The notes under the pieces are model-generated. The model had not been told where the DNA came from and searched no databases. It saw only the letters and a program-made list of their open reading frames with translations. Below, in pieces: positions 1-8,768 of a stretch of DNA of 46,370 nucleotides. The first letter of the stretch is position 1. Every line of letters starts with the position of its first letter. The stretch comes from F1-60-MAGs104 sp964355975. GTDB taxonomy: Bacteria; Planctomycetota; Phycisphaerae; Phycisphaerales; SM1A02. Position numbers and translations under genes: made by a program. The stretch lies in NCBI GenBank assembly GCA_964355975.1, contig CAYHFW010000018.1, positions 1 to 46,370 on the forward strand. Direction: 5' to 3'.

Positions 1-70
1 TCGGGATGTCCGCAATTGGAACACCGACGCGACGGGAGAGTTTGACTTTAGGACCGATGTAGCGTGCCAT
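1..70 (-). CDS. rpsD: 30S ribosomal protein S4, 5' end only (runs off window)
   Basis: Reading the minus strand from the ATG at 68-70 gives 23 codons with no stop before the window edge. The peptide begins MARYIGPKVKLSRR and continues VGVPIADIP, which matches the conserved N-terminus of bacterial S4. S4 is a primary 16S rRNA-binding protein that nucleates 30S assembly. The gene lies directly downstream of purF on the same strand with an 81-bp gap, and a promoter-like pair in that gap suggests it has its own transcript. The usual rpsM-rpsK-rpsD-rpoA neighbours are not upstream, so S4 is a stand-alone gene here. Confidence is high although only about a tenth of the protein is visible. Confidence 0.9.
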   Translation of the reverse strand, partial: MARYIGPKVKLSRRVGVPIADIP

Positions 71-82
71 GAGTAGTCGGGC

Positions 83-111
83 ATTGAACACTCACCCCCC
101 AAAAATGTCAA
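83..111 (-). promoter_or_regulatory. putative rpsD promoter
   Basis: On the minus strand a perfect TTGACA (106-111) is followed after 17 bp by TTCAAT (83-88, 4 of 6 matches to TATAAT). Transcription would start about 6 nt before the rpsD ATG, giving a very short leader. Confidence 0.45.
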
Positions 112-151
112 GGGAATGACCCGCGAACGCCACGGAATTGCTCCCGCGAGG

Positions 152-2068
152 TCAGTAGGCCCGCGAATCGTTGCGCCGGCGCCAGTTGAGGTAGGCGCGG
201 TTGAGCACCCGATACCCCCCTGGAGTCGGATAATCGCCCGTGAAGTACCAATCTCCGGTGTGCGAGGGCATCGCGCGGCGCAATCCTTCGACGGTTTGGT
301 AGATCACCTCGACAGTGCCGCCCCACGAACCTGACTTGGGCTGAATCAGGCGGGCAATCTCTTTCGAGAGCTCGTCCTGCGTGAATCGGTCGTAGATCAA
401 GCGCACATGGTTCTTCATCCGTTCAGGAGGCAGGTGGTCCTGCGCCTTGCAGAGTGATTCGACCTCATCAAGCAGCGCATCGTCGCCGCGCTGCGCCACG
501 AGATTGATCGCCGCCTCGAACGCGATGAAGCGGCCGAGTTGGCTCATGTCGATGCCGTAGCAATCTGGATAGAGGATGGGTGGTGCGCTGCTCGCCACCA
601 GAATGCGCGCAGGATTCAACCGCGAGAGAATCGTGATGATCGAATCACGCAACGTCGTGCCGCGAACGATCGAGTCATCGACTGCGACGAGGGTGTCCGT
701 GGGCTTGATTGTGCCACGCGTGATGTCATAGACGTGCGCCACGAGGTCGCGCCGCGCCGCATCGTGGGTGATGAATGTGCGCAGGCGTTGATCCTTGTGC
801 GCGACCTTCTCTGCGCGAACCCGCACATCCATGAGTGCGCGGATGCGTTCTGGTGTCGCCCGTCCTTCGGCAACAAGTTTGCAGACTTCGTCGGCGCCAC
901 GGCCGCGCATGATGCGCTCAGTCTCTTGCAGCAATCCCAAATAGGCACTCTCAGAAGTGTTTGGAATGAACGAGAAAACTGCGTGTTCGACCGAGCCGTT
1001 CAGTCTTTCGAGAATGCGCGGCGCGAGGTTTTCGCCCAAGCGCTTGCGCTCTTCGTAGATCTCATGATCGTTGCCACGGCTGAAATAGATGCGCTCGAAC
1101 GTGCACTGCCGGATCGGTCGTGCGTCGGTGAAGCGTGTCGTTGTGTAACTGCCGTCGCGCTTGATGCTGAGCGCGTGACCAGGCTCGAGCGGTTCGATCT
1201 GATCGACAGGCACATCAAAAACTGCTGCAAGCGCTGGTCGTTCACTCGCGACAGCAATCACTTCATCGGTGATCAAGACGTACGCGGGTCGAATTCCTGC
1301 AGGATCACGACAGGCGAACGCATCGCCATTTCCGATGAGTCCGGCAAGCGTGTAGCCGCCATCAAACTTCTCTGCGGCGCGATTGAGAATGCGTCCGTAG
1401 TCGAGTTGATCCGACACCTCTTGTGCGAGAGGGCGTCCCTCGAGTGCTCGAAACGACCCTGGGCCAACGGTCTGGATCAAGTGATCGTGCTCGCAGTCGA
1501 TTGCGTATCCGATCTTCTCAAGCACGACTCCAGTGTCGCTGCCGCCGACGGGGGCGAGTCCATACGAGACGAGAAGGTCAAAGAGCTCTGGAGAGTTCGT
1601 CAGATTGAAGTTGCCTGCGAGCGCCAAGTTGCGGCTCGCGATAATCGACCGCCGCAGAAATGGATGGCAAGCATCTGACGAGCGTCCGCCGAATGTTCCG
1701 TATCGCAAGTGCCCGAGCAAGACTTCGCCCAACAATGGCATGCACCGCTTGAGTTCGAGTTCACTTGTCGAACGCAGCGCCTCGTCGCTCATGTTGCGCA
1801 TCGGCGAGAGCGCATCATCAAACAACCGCTCGACGGGATTTCGCTTCGCTGAGCGGGCGCGCGAGAGAAATGGCTCTCCCGCAGGCATGTCGAAGCGCAC
1901 ACACGCGATCCCTGCACCATCTTGTCCACGATTGTGCTGCTTCTCCATCAAGAGATAGAGCTTGCGCAATCCCCACGCTGGATCTCCATACTGTTCCTGA
2001 AACCAACTGATCGGCTTGCGCAATCGAACGAGGGCGAGTCCGCATTCGTGGGTGAGTACATCGCTCAT
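152..2068 (-). CDS. purF: Amidophosphoribosyltransferase, long form
   Basis: This enzyme transfers the glutamine amide nitrogen to PRPP to make phosphoribosylamine, the first committed step of purine synthesis. I chose the start at 2068 because it places Cys9 (MSDVLTHEC) as the N-terminal nucleophile exposed after removal of a short propeptide; a longer reading to 2128 only adds unrelated residues. The class II glutamine amidotransferase domain (HNRGQDGAG, GHLRYGTFG, GNFNLTN) is followed by the phosphoribosyltransferase domain with its PRPP loop (VAVDDSIVRGTT, near residue 460). At 638 residues it is longer than the roughly 500-residue classical PurF and ends GDWYFTGDYPTPGG...RAY, like the long PurF of Bacteroidetes. 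A TACCCT hexamer lies 11 nt upstream of the start. Function is confident. Confidence 0.95.
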   Translation of the reverse strand: MSDVLTHECGLALVRLRKPISWFQEQYGDPAWGLRKLYLLMEKQHNRGQDGAGIACVRFDMPAGEPFLSRARSAKRNPVERLFDDALSPMRNMSDEALRSTSELELKRCMPLLGEVLLGHLRYGTFGGRSSDACHPFLRRSIIASRNLALAGNFNLTNSPELFDLLVSYGLAPVGGSDTGVVLEKIGYAIDCEHDHLIQTVGPGSFRALEGRPLAQEVSDQLDYGRILNRAAEKFDGGYTLAGLIGNGDAFACRDPAGIRPAYVLITDEVIAVASERPALAAVFDVPVDQIEPLEPGHALSIKRDGSYTTTRFTDARPIRQCTFERIYFSRGNDHEIYEERKRLGENLAPRILERLNGSVEHAVFSFIPNTSESAYLGLLQETERIMRGRGADEVCKLVAEGRATPERIRALMDVRVRAEKVAHKDQRLRTFITHDAARRDLVAHVYDITRGTIKPTDTLVAVDDSIVRGTTLRDSIITILSRLNPARILVASSAPPILYPDCYGIDMSQLGRFIAFEAAINLVAQRGDDALLDEVESLCKAQDHLPPERMKNHVRLIYDRFTQDELSKEIARLIQPKSGSWGGTVEVIYQTVEGLRRAMPSHTGDWYFTGDYPTPGGYRVLNRAYLNWRRRNDSRAY

Positions 2069-2150
2069 GGGAGGGCAGAAGGGTAGCGCAATCACAACGA
2101 GAGAAAGCGCTCGAAGAGCCCCGTGCAAACGGCTAGAAATTCACGTCAAT

Positions 2151-2960
2151 TCAAGCGACTGCTGCTTCGCGTCGGCGAACTTGCAGCAGTGGCGTGGGCT
2201 CATTGGGACGGCTAATCACAATGGATGCCGCCATCGCCGGAAGTCGTGCGCAAAAAAGATCGCGCACAATCTGCGGACGGTTGCACTCTTGCGAGAGATG
2301 CAGCAAGACGAGGTGGCGCACTGTGCCGCTCGCAGTCAACAAGCGCGCTGCTTCAACAGCCTGTTCATTCGAAAGATGTCCGTTGCCCCCCATGATGCGT
2401 GCCTTGAGAAATGCGGGGCGCGGCGACATGCGCTGCAGGGCTTCGTCGTAATTGCTCTCAATCGAAAGCATGTCAAGGTCGCGAAATGTCTCAAGCAGTT
2501 CATCGGTGACGCGCCCGAGATCAGTCGCATGGCCGATGCGTGCATGGTCGCAATCGAACCGAAACGCGGTCGATCCGACCTCATCATGCGGAACGGCGAG
2601 GGGGCGCACTTCAGCGGTCTCACCAAGTCGAAAAGGCCCGTCAATTGGGCGCAAACACGCGGCTGGAACCCCCATCGCAAGCGCTTGTTTCACATGCGCC
2701 GTTCGCAAGATCACGGGGACGGGTGCGCGTTGCAACTGCTTCACCCACGAGAGTGACCAGTGATCGCGATCAAGGTGTGTCAGAAAGATCGCGCGCAGTG
2801 TGTGAAAACGCGCTGATGCGCTCGCCTCGACGAGTGCTGCACGCACGCGCCGTGGAGTGAGCCCCGCATCGACCAAGATGAAACGTCCAGAGTCATCGAA
2901 CGAAATTGCAGTCGCGTTGCCGCGCGAACTACTGCCGAGCACGCAGACAGAAGCGCTCAT
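2151..2960 (-). CDS. MBL-fold metallo-hydrolase (YycJ/WalJ-like)
   Basis: This 269-residue protein is of the metallo-beta-lactamase fold. It opens with CVLGSSSRGNAT, the start typical of the YycJ/WalJ group, then has VDAG and the metal-binding THLDRDH (His62, Asp66, His67). A later His in GNGHLSNEQA and PHDEVGSTAFR fit the remaining metal-site region. Members are thought to be phosphodiesterases or nucleases, and WalJ influences DNA repair and cell-wall signalling in Firmicutes; the substrate here is unknown. The start at 2960 begins exactly at the conserved first strand; the extension to 3020 has a GTG start and no family similarity. It sits between lpxA and purF on the same strand, but the three do not form an obvious pathway. 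Confidence 0.82.
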   Translation of the reverse strand: MSASVCVLGSSSRGNATAISFDDSGRFILVDAGLTPRRVRAALVEASASARFHTLRAIFLTHLDRDHWSLSWVKQLQRAPVPVILRTAHVKQALAMGVPAACLRPIDGPFRLGETAEVRPLAVPHDEVGSTAFRFDCDHARIGHATDLGRVTDELLETFRDLDMLSIESNYDEALQRMSPRPAFLKARIMGGNGHLSNEQAVEAARLLTASGTVRHLVLLHLSQECNRPQIVRDLFCARLPAMAASIVISRPNEPTPLLQVRRREAAVA

Positions 2961-3032
2961 CGAGTGGTGCTCGCGCGCGTGCGATTGTTGAATTGTCGAA
3001 GGTTGGTGCGATCCATGCACTTGATTCCTGAG

Positions 3033-3839
3033 TCACTCACTCTTCTCGTGACGACCACGCGCAAGCACGATACCCCGCTTGCTCGATTCGATGAACGAAA
3101 TGAACTCATCAATCATCGGATCGCCCGCCCGCGTGCGCAGCACTTCGAGTGCGCTCTTGGGTGAAAGTCGACTGTGGCAGAGGGTCGTGAACGCCCAGCG
3201 CGCCGCATCGATCGACGCCGATGGGATGCCCGCGCGCCGCATTCCGATGACATTCACGGCGCGCGCGTGGTTGACTGTCAAGACCATAAAGAATGGGCAG
3301 ACGTCGAGCGTCGCGCCTGAAAGTCCGCCGATGAAGGCTCCGCGCGCAACCCGCACGAACTGCTGAATGCAGGCATTTCCACCAGTGATTACGCGATCTG
3401 CGATCTCGCAATGGCCCGCGAGCAGAGTGCCATTTCCGATGATGCAGTTGTTGCCGATGATGCAGTCGTGGCCAGCGTGGGAGTTCGTCATCCAGTAGTT
3501 GTCATTGCCGATTCGGCCAGGCTTCTCCCACTTTGGACGGCTGATCGTGACTCCCTCGCGAAAGACGTTTCTCGACCCGATGATGACTCCGGGGCCAGCA
3601 AACGACTGCGGGGTTCCCAAGTCTTGAGGAGCGCATCCGATGCAGACATTTGCGCAGAGTGTGTTGTTTTCGCCGATGGTGAGCGGCCCTTCGAGTTGCA
3701 CTCGCGAGCGCAACACCGTGCCTGCCCCCACATGGATGGCACCAAGCGTGCCCATCAGGTGGCACCACGGGCCTACGACGACATCGTCGGCGAGTGTGAC
3801 ATCTCCTTCAATGATCGCGCTGGGATGGATTGTGGGCAC
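3033..3839 (-). CDS. lpxA: Acyl-ACP--UDP-N-acetylglucosamine O-acyltransferase
   Basis: LpxA attaches a 3-hydroxyacyl chain to UDP-GlcNAc, the first step of lipid A synthesis, so the organism has a Gram-negative-type outer membrane. The 268-residue protein is a left-handed parallel beta-helix of hexapeptide repeats (IHPSAIIEGDVTLADDVVVG, IGNDNYWMTNSHAGHDCIIG). The catalytic His lies in NSHAGHDC, matching the AHDC/GHDC motif of the family, and a C-terminal helical domain follows (NVIGMRRAGIP). The start is GTG at 3837-3839, preceded by TATTCT after exactly 6 nt and no Shine-Dalgarno, suggesting a leaderless message. It is divergent from lipB. The other lpx genes are not in the window. Confidence 0.93.
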   Translation of the reverse strand: MPTIHPSAIIEGDVTLADDVVVGPWCHLMGTLGAIHVGAGTVLRSRVQLEGPLTIGENNTLCANVCIGCAPQDLGTPQSFAGPGVIIGSRNVFREGVTISRPKWEKPGRIGNDNYWMTNSHAGHDCIIGNNCIIGNGTLLAGHCEIADRVITGGNACIQQFVRVARGAFIGGLSGATLDVCPFFMVLTVNHARAVNVIGMRRAGIPSASIDAARWAFTTLCHSRLSPKSALEVLRTRAGDPMIDEFISFIESSKRGIVLARGRHEKSE

Positions 3840-3845
3840 ACTTGG

Positions 3846-3851
3846 AGAATA
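3846..3851 (-). promoter_or_regulatory. -10-like TATTCT for lpxA (leaderless)
   Basis: TATTCT on the minus strand ends 6 nt before the lpxA GTG, so the predicted transcript starts at or beside the start codon. No convincing -35 is visible. Confidence 0.5.
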
Positions 3852-3863
3852 GTCACTCGCCTC

Positions 3864-3869
3864 TACGAT
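3864..3869 (+). promoter_or_regulatory. -10-like TACGAT for lipB
   Basis: TACGAT ends 8 nt before the ATG at 3878. TTGGAG at 3842-3847 with a 16-bp spacer is a possible weak -35. It lies back to back with the lpxA -10. Confidence 0.45.
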
Positions 3870-3877
3870 CGGGAAGG

Positions 3878-4645
3878 ATGCACTCCATGCAAGAACAACC
3901 GCGACAACCAGATCAGGCGGTTCAACCCCTCGTCGAATTCATCGACCTCGGGGCGATTTCCTATGCCGCTGCGTACGACCTGCAACGGGCCGCGCATGAA
4001 CGTGTGGTCGCATCGCGCGGCGCAATTGATGCCCCTTTTTCACCGTCGCTGCGAGCGGGAGTTGTTTATCTGCTCGAACACACACCCGCCGTGGTGACCG
4101 TTTCGCGCAGAGCCGATGCCCCGAAGAATGTTTTGCTCTCGCGCGAACAACTCGCTGCGCGTGGAATCGAGTGCGTCGAGACTGATCGCGGCGGTGATGT
4201 GACATGGCATGGTCCAGGGCAGATCGTCGTCTATCTCATTCTCGACCTGAATCGTCTGGGACTGCGCGTGCACGGATATCTGCGCATGCTTGAGGGGGTG
4301 GTGATCGCGACGCTTGCTGACTTTGGAGTGCACGGCGTGCGCGATGCGACCGCCACTGGTGTTTGGGTTGGCGCCCCCGAGTCGCGAAAGATCTGCGCGA
4401 TGGGGGTGCGGCTTTCGCGCTGGGTTTCGATGCACGGGATCGCACTCAATGTCTCGCCAGAGCTGAGTCAATTCGATGTGATTGTTCCGTGCGGGCTGGC
4501 AGGTCGGGGAGTGACGAGTCTCGCGCGCGAACTTGGCGCCGCTGCACCGACAGTTGAGGCGGTCAAGAAAGCGCTCGTGTTTCGGCTGCAAATGGCGATT
4601 TCAGAGGCGGCGCAAGCGGCCGAAGCCGCCCACTGCGCGCAGTGA
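3878..4645 (+). CDS. lipB: Octanoyltransferase (lipoate biosynthesis)
   Basis: LipB moves octanoate from acyl carrier protein to lipoyl domains of the 2-oxoacid dehydrogenases and the glycine cleavage system. The hallmark RGGDVTWHGPGQ is present, followed by the catalytic Lys (RKICAMGV) and catalytic Cys (VPCGLAGRGVTS). Counted from the ATG at 3887 these are Arg101, Lys168 and Cys202. Two starts are possible. The ATG at 3878 is 8 nt after a TACGAT and would be nearly leaderless (255 residues). The ATG at 3887 has AAGGA 8 nt upstream as a Shine-Dalgarno (252 residues). Conservation does not decide between them. lipA is not in the window. The N-terminal 10-15 residues and the Ala-rich tail are not conserved. 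Confidence 0.93.
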   Translation: MHSMQEQPRQPDQAVQPLVEFIDLGAISYAAAYDLQRAAHERVVASRGAIDAPFSPSLRAGVVYLLEHTPAVVTVSRRADAPKNVLLSREQLAARGIECVETDRGGDVTWHGPGQIVVYLILDLNRLGLRVHGYLRMLEGVVIATLADFGVHGVRDATATGVWVGAPESRKICAMGVRLSRWVSMHGIALNVSPELSQFDVIVPCGLAGRGVTSLARELGAAAPTVEAVKKALVFRLQMAISEAAQAAEAAHCAQ

Positions 4646-4692
4646 CGCGATAGAGTCGCAGGCTCGACTACACTGCGGGGCTCGCACGTGCC

Positions 4693-6507
4693 ATGAACAT
4701 TCGCAACTTTTCAATCATCGCCCACATCGACCATGGCAAGAGCACCTTGGCGGATCGGTTGTTGCAAGAGACCAACGCGCTTTCGAAGCGCGAAGCGCGT
4801 GCGCAGTTTCTCGACTCGATGGATCTCGAGCGCGAACGCGGCATCACGATCAAGGCGAGTGCAGTCACCGTGCACCACACGTGCGATGGTCAAGACTTTG
4901 AGTTGAATTTCATTGACACCCCAGGACACGTTGATTTCACCTATGAAGTCAGCCGCGCGCTCACGGCGTGCGAAGGCGCGGTGCTCGTGGTTGATTCGAC
5001 GCAGGGAGTGCAAGCGCAAACCGTTGCCAACGCCTATCTCGCTGCCGCAGGCGGACTCGAACTCATCCCAGTCATCAACAAGATTGATCTTCCAGCGGCA
5101 GATCCCGATGGAGTCGCGATGGAAATCGAACAGGTCTTCGGGCTCGCCGCCGAAGATTGCGTGCTTGTCTCTGCCAAGACTGGGCAGGGAATCCAACCAC
5201 TGCTCGACCTCATCTGCCGCAAGTTGCCAGCGCCCAAGCCTTCGACGACCACCAAGTTGCGTGCGCTCATTTTTGACGCAAAGTACGACGATTATCGCGG
5301 GGTCGTCGTCTATGTGCGCGTCTTCGACGGCGGCATCAAGACGGGCGACAAGATTCGCATGATGGGCACGGGGCGCACTTTCTCAGTGAGCGAGCTCACG
5401 CGCTACACGCCGCATCCAACGCGCGTCAAAGAGATTGGATGGGCGCAGGTCGGATCGATCAGCGCCAACATCAAGAGCCTCGCCGATGTGCGCGTAGGCG
5501 ATACGGTCACCCTCGATCTCATTCCCGCCGACGAAGCGCTGGCTGGCTACGAAGAGCCAAAGCAGATGGTGTTCTGTGACTTCTATCCCTCGAACGCCGA
5601 CGCCGAAGTTGGATCTGGTCGCAAGGCCGACTTCGAAGCGCTGCGCGAAGCGATCGAAAAGCTCAACATCAACGATGCGAGTTTCACCTTCGAGGTGCAG
5701 CACTCCGAGGCACTTGGGTTTGGTTATCGCTGTGGATTCCTCGGGCTTTTGCACATGGACATCGTGCAAGAGCGGCTTGAACGCGAAGGCGGCGTCGAAG
5801 TTGTGCAGACTGCGCCGACCGTGAAGTACATGGTTGATCTCAACGATGGCACGTCGATCGAGATTCACAATCCTGCAGAATTGCCCGATGCAGGACAGAT
5901 TCGTTCGATTCGAGAGCCCATCGCGAAGCTCGAGATCATGTGTCCCACTGAGAACATCGGCGACCTGATCAAACTCTGCGACAGCCGACGCGGCACATTC
6001 AAAGCACAGCGCTACCTCAGCGATCACCGACAGATTCTCGATTATGAGTTGCCGATGGCTGAGATCATCTATGACTTCTATGACAAGTTGAAGTCAATCA
6101 CGCGTGGCTACGGCACGATGGACTATCAGATCACTGAGTACCGCGCCGACAACCTCACAAAGATCAACATCCTTGTGAATGGCGAACTCGTCGAGGCGCT
6201 GAGTTTGATCTGCCACCGCAGTTTTGCCGAGAATCGCGGACGGTTGATCCTGAGCAAGTTGCGTGGACAGATCGATCGCCATCAGTTCGAGATTGCGCTG
6301 CAGGCTGCCATCGGAGGCAAGGTCATTGCGCGCGAATCGATCAAGGCGATGCGCAAGAACGTGACTGCAAAGTGTTACGGAGGCGACATCAGCCGCAAGC
6401 GCAAGTTGCTCGAGAAGCAAAAAGAAGGCAAGAAGCGCATGAAGCAGATCGGCTCAGTGACGATTCCGCAGGAAGCGTTCCTCGCAGTGCTCGATCAGGG
6501 CGACTGA
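4693..6507 (+). CDS. lepA: Elongation factor 4 (back-translocating GTPase LepA)
   Basis: LepA is a ribosome-associated GTPase of the EF-G family that affects initiation and elongation under stress. The 604-residue length is normal. The GTPase domain has G1 AHIDHGKST near residue 10, G3 DTPGHVDF, and G4 NKID. EF-G-like domains follow, with CGFLGLLHMDI and the LepA-specific C-terminal domain (YGGDISRKRKLLEKQKEGKKRMK). The gene starts 47 bp after lipB. A TACACT at 4669-4674 leaves room for a short leader of about 10 nt, so it may be transcribed separately from lipB. Nothing odd is seen in the sequence. Confidence 0.97.
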   Translation: MNIRNFSIIAHIDHGKSTLADRLLQETNALSKREARAQFLDSMDLERERGITIKASAVTVHHTCDGQDFELNFIDTPGHVDFTYEVSRALTACEGAVLVVDSTQGVQAQTVANAYLAAAGGLELIPVINKIDLPAADPDGVAMEIEQVFGLAAEDCVLVSAKTGQGIQPLLDLICRKLPAPKPSTTTKLRALIFDAKYDDYRGVVVYVRVFDGGIKTGDKIRMMGTGRTFSVSELTRYTPHPTRVKEIGWAQVGSISANIKSLADVRVGDTVTLDLIPADEALAGYEEPKQMVFCDFYPSNADAEVGSGRKADFEALREAIEKLNINDASFTFEVQHSEALGFGYRCGFLGLLHMDIVQERLEREGGVEVVQTAPTVKYMVDLNDGTSIEIHNPAELPDAGQIRSIREPIAKLEIMCPTENIGDLIKLCDSRRGTFKAQRYLSDHRQILDYELPMAEIIYDFYDKLKSITRGYGTMDYQITEYRADNLTKINILVNGELVEALSLICHRSFAENRGRLILSKLRGQIDRHQFEIALQAAIGGKVIARESIKAMRKNVTAKCYGGDISRKRKLLEKQKEGKKRMKQIGSVTIPQEAFLAVLDQGD

Positions 6508-6543
6508 TTTGCGCGAGGCGTGGGGGGGAGTGAGTAATCGCGC

Positions 6544-6549
6544 TACGCT
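6544..6549 (+). promoter_or_regulatory. -10-like TACGCT for the first OmpH-like gene
   Basis: TACGCT ends 7 nt before the ATG at 6557, and there is no Shine-Dalgarno between them. This supports 6557 as the start and a leaderless transcript. Confidence 0.45.
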
Positions 6550-6556
6550 CTCGCAC

Positions 6557-7282
6557 ATGCGAATGACCACTTCTATCGTTGCGGCATCGGTGCTCTCGAG
6601 TGCACTGACGGCCTTCTTGATGACTGGAATCGATCGATCTGCTGCAGCCCGCGCGCTGCCGTTTCTTCAAGATCTCGGTCCAGCCGATGCGCTCATCCTC
6701 GCTGGCAAGGATGCGCTTCGCGTCACGAACGCCGATGGCCGACTGAGTTGGTCAGATCAGCCAAACAGTCGCGCGTTTTCACTCGGCACAGTGCATGTCG
6801 GACGCATTCTCAACGCACTGCTCAAGAGTGAAAAATACTCCGACGAGCTCGAAGAACTCTCGACGAAGAGCAAGAGTCAAGATGAAGAGTTTCGCAAGCG
6901 CTACGGCGAGATGATGGATGCGGCGAAGGGAATCAACAAGGACTCTCCCGAGTTTCCGGCGATGCGCGAAAAGTTCGAAGCCTTTCAGAAGGAATACTCC
7001 GCGTGGCGCGAGGCGAACGAGACTGCGGGGCGCGAAATGATGGCGCGCCATTACCAAGGGGCGTACAGCGATATTCGCGAGGCGGTCGAGGTTGTCGCTG
7101 ATCGTCGCAAGATTGATCTCGTGATGCGATTTGTTCCACCGAGCGACAAGATTGAACCAGGCGACGATGCGGAGGTTGTTCGCCAATTGAGTGCGCGCAC
7201 ATTCTTGCGCGTTCCAGAGTCGATCGATCTGACTGAGGACATCCTCTCAGAGATGCACTTGCAGGCTCCAAAGAAGGACTAA
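6557..7282 (+). CDS. OmpH/Skp-like periplasmic protein, copy 1
   Basis: This 241-residue protein has an N-terminal hydrophobic segment (residues about 5-24) likely to be a signal peptide or anchor. A conserved stretch DLGPADALILAGKD...WSDQPN (residues 39-70) follows, then VHVGRIL and a long charged helical region rich in Lys, Glu and Gln (residues 85-190), as in the Skp/OmpH chaperones that escort outer-membrane proteins. The C-terminus ends VPESIDLTEDIL. The start at 6557 is preferred over upstream codons because it begins the signal peptide and sits 7 nt after TACGCT. The next gene is a paralogue 6 bp away, so the two form an operon. Family placement rests on the coiled-coil architecture and is an inference; the chaperone role is not proven. 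Confidence 0.65.
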   Translation: MRMTTSIVAASVLSSALTAFLMTGIDRSAAARALPFLQDLGPADALILAGKDALRVTNADGRLSWSDQPNSRAFSLGTVHVGRILNALLKSEKYSDELEELSTKSKSQDEEFRKRYGEMMDAAKGINKDSPEFPAMREKFEAFQKEYSAWREANETAGREMMARHYQGAYSDIREAVEVVADRRKIDLVMRFVPPSDKIEPGDDAEVVRQLSARTFLRVPESIDLTEDILSEMHLQAPKKD

Positions 7283-7288
7283 CGAGCG

Positions 7289-8011
7289 ATGCGACACATT
7301 TGTACGACCATTGTCTGTTCGATGATCGCGGGCGCTGTCGGCGCGATCGCAGCGCTTTCATTCTCAGGATCATCAGCGAATGCGACGCGCATTCTGCCCA
7401 GCGACTTAGGGCCTGCGGATGCGCTCATTTTGACCGGGAAAGATTCGACACTCACCGTGAGCAATCAGAGTGGGCGCGTAGGTTGGAGTGACTCTCCAAA
7501 CGCGCGCGCGTACAGCGTTGGCTGTGTGCACACCGATCGGATCATGAAGGGAATTCTTTCGAGTGAGCGATTCACAGCGGAGCGGCAGAAGTTCGACGAT
7601 GAAGCGCGCCTGCAAGGTGGCGAGTTCGAGCAGCGCAGCAAGACGTTGCAAGACAAGTACCCCAACGTCAAGCCAGGCGATGCGACCTTTGACCAGGCGC
7701 GGCAAGAATTCGCTGCGCTGCAAGGCGAGTATGAGAAGTGGTTCGCAGCACTGCAGAAGATTCAGTCCAAACACATGGCAGAACAGGTCGAGCAGGCGTA
7801 CCGCGAGTTGACGACAGCGCTCGAGATCGTCGCTGACCGCAAGCAGGTTGACTTCGTCTATCGATTTGTTCCACCCGACCGCGCGTTCGACTCTGTCGAA
7901 CTCTCAGATGCAATGATGCAGGTGCAATCGCGCCCATTCCTGCGGTATCCAGCGGCGATCGACATCACCGAAGATCTCGTCAAAGAGTTGGGACTGCCTT
8001 CGGTGCAGTAG
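7289..8011 (+). CDS. OmpH/Skp-like periplasmic protein, copy 2
   Basis: This 240-residue paralogue of the preceding gene has the same plan: a hydrophobic N-terminus (residues 5-25), the motif DLGPADALILTGKD...WSDSPN (39-71), VHTDRIM, a charged helical coiled-coil region (85-190), then VADRKQVDFVYRFVPP and the ending YPAAIDITEDLV. The parallel with copy 1 across the whole length shows tandem duplication, and clear divergence in the helical part suggests the copies are not recent. Its 3' end overlaps the convergent gene at 7980 by 32 bp. A role in outer-membrane protein transit is inferred from the Skp-like helix content only. Confidence 0.65.
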   Translation: MRHICTTIVCSMIAGAVGAIAALSFSGSSANATRILPSDLGPADALILTGKDSTLTVSNQSGRVGWSDSPNARAYSVGCVHTDRIMKGILSSERFTAERQKFDDEARLQGGEFEQRSKTLQDKYPNVKPGDATFDQARQEFAALQGEYEKWFAALQKIQSKHMAEQVEQAYRELTTALEIVADRKQVDFVYRFVPPDRAFDSVELSDAMMQVQSRPFLRYPAAIDITEDLVKELGLPSVQ

Positions 8012-8759
8012 CTGGGGCTGGCGTTGCGGGTTTGATTCTTCGCAACTCTCCCACCGGCGTCGTGAGCACTTCGACAGAGGCTTTCTCGTTCGTGCCCGCG
8101 TCGCTCGGTCGATCAACAACCGTGCAGATCACTGGATCGCGCGTCGTGCCGATTGCGCGCAAGATGACGTACTTGCCGTCGAAGATCCACGTTCCACTGT
8201 GTCCTGACCGCGAGACCGCTGGCGCATCGTCTTGCTTCGCAGCATTCGAGACGAGCGTGTAGGAGCCGTCGTGCACCAGCGTGAGCGATCCTCCAGGGCC
8301 GGTCCATCTGCCGACATATGAATCTTCAGGCGCGGGTGGCGGTGCATCGCACTGATGAAAGGGTTCGTAACCGCTGAAGTTGACGAAGACAACGCCATCT
8401 GCGCGGCGCATTGCGCCACGAAGTCGCGGAGGTTTCTGCTGAGGGTTCTGCTTATCGATGTAGGGTTCGAGCCAAAATGTGCGGTAATTCTGCCGATCCC
8501 AGCGGCCAGTGCGAGTCGGCGGGCGAAAGCGATTGGGCTGATCCCACCACGTGAAGGCGCCATCCTCGCGCACGAAGAGAATCTCTTTGCCGTTCACCCA
8601 CCAGCCCGTGATCGCAATGTGCTCAGTTGGATCAATGTCGAGTTTGGGATGGTCTGGAAGGATGGGCGGCGCACTGTTCTGTGCGTGCGCTGTCGCGCAG
8701 AACACTGACGCGATGATGGTGAGGGTGAGCGGGGCGATCCTGACGTTCATGCATCGCAT
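7980..8759 (-). CDS. Exported protein of unknown function with GK..DG..W.DQPN motif
   Basis: I do not recognise this 259-residue protein as a known family. A signal peptide is clear (residues 1-26, ending ATAHA). The mature part contains GWWVNGKEILFVREDG and FTWWDQPN at residues 52-76, a motif closely resembling GKDALRVTNADG...WSDQPN of the neighbouring OmpH-like proteins. Two repeats of a beta-rich pattern follow (YVGRWTGPGGSLTLVHDGSY and GTWIFDGKYVILR), suggestive of a lipocalin-like or beta-sandwich domain. The C-terminus is Ala/Pro-rich. Start codons at 8759 or 8750 are both possible. It lies 9 bp downstream of rimO on the same strand and overlaps the convergent OmpH-like gene by 32 bp. 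Confidence 0.65.
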   Translation of the reverse strand: MRCMNVRIAPLTLTIIASVFCATAHAQNSAPPILPDHPKLDIDPTEHIAITGWWVNGKEILFVREDGAFTWWDQPNRFRPPTRTGRWDRQNYRTFWLEPYIDKQNPQQKPPRLRGAMRRADGVVFVNFSGYEPFHQCDAPPPAPEDSYVGRWTGPGGSLTLVHDGSYTLVSNAAKQDDAPAVSRSGHSGTWIFDGKYVILRAIGTTRDPVICTVVDRPSDAGTNEKASVEVLTTPVGELRRIKPATPAPATAPKAVPTL

Positions 8760-8768
8760 CGGCAGTTC

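Noticed and set aside
539..1678. A 379-codon antisense reading frame over purF
   Set aside because: PurF is unambiguous on the minus strand. Long antisense frames are common at high GC, and this one has no recognised motif.
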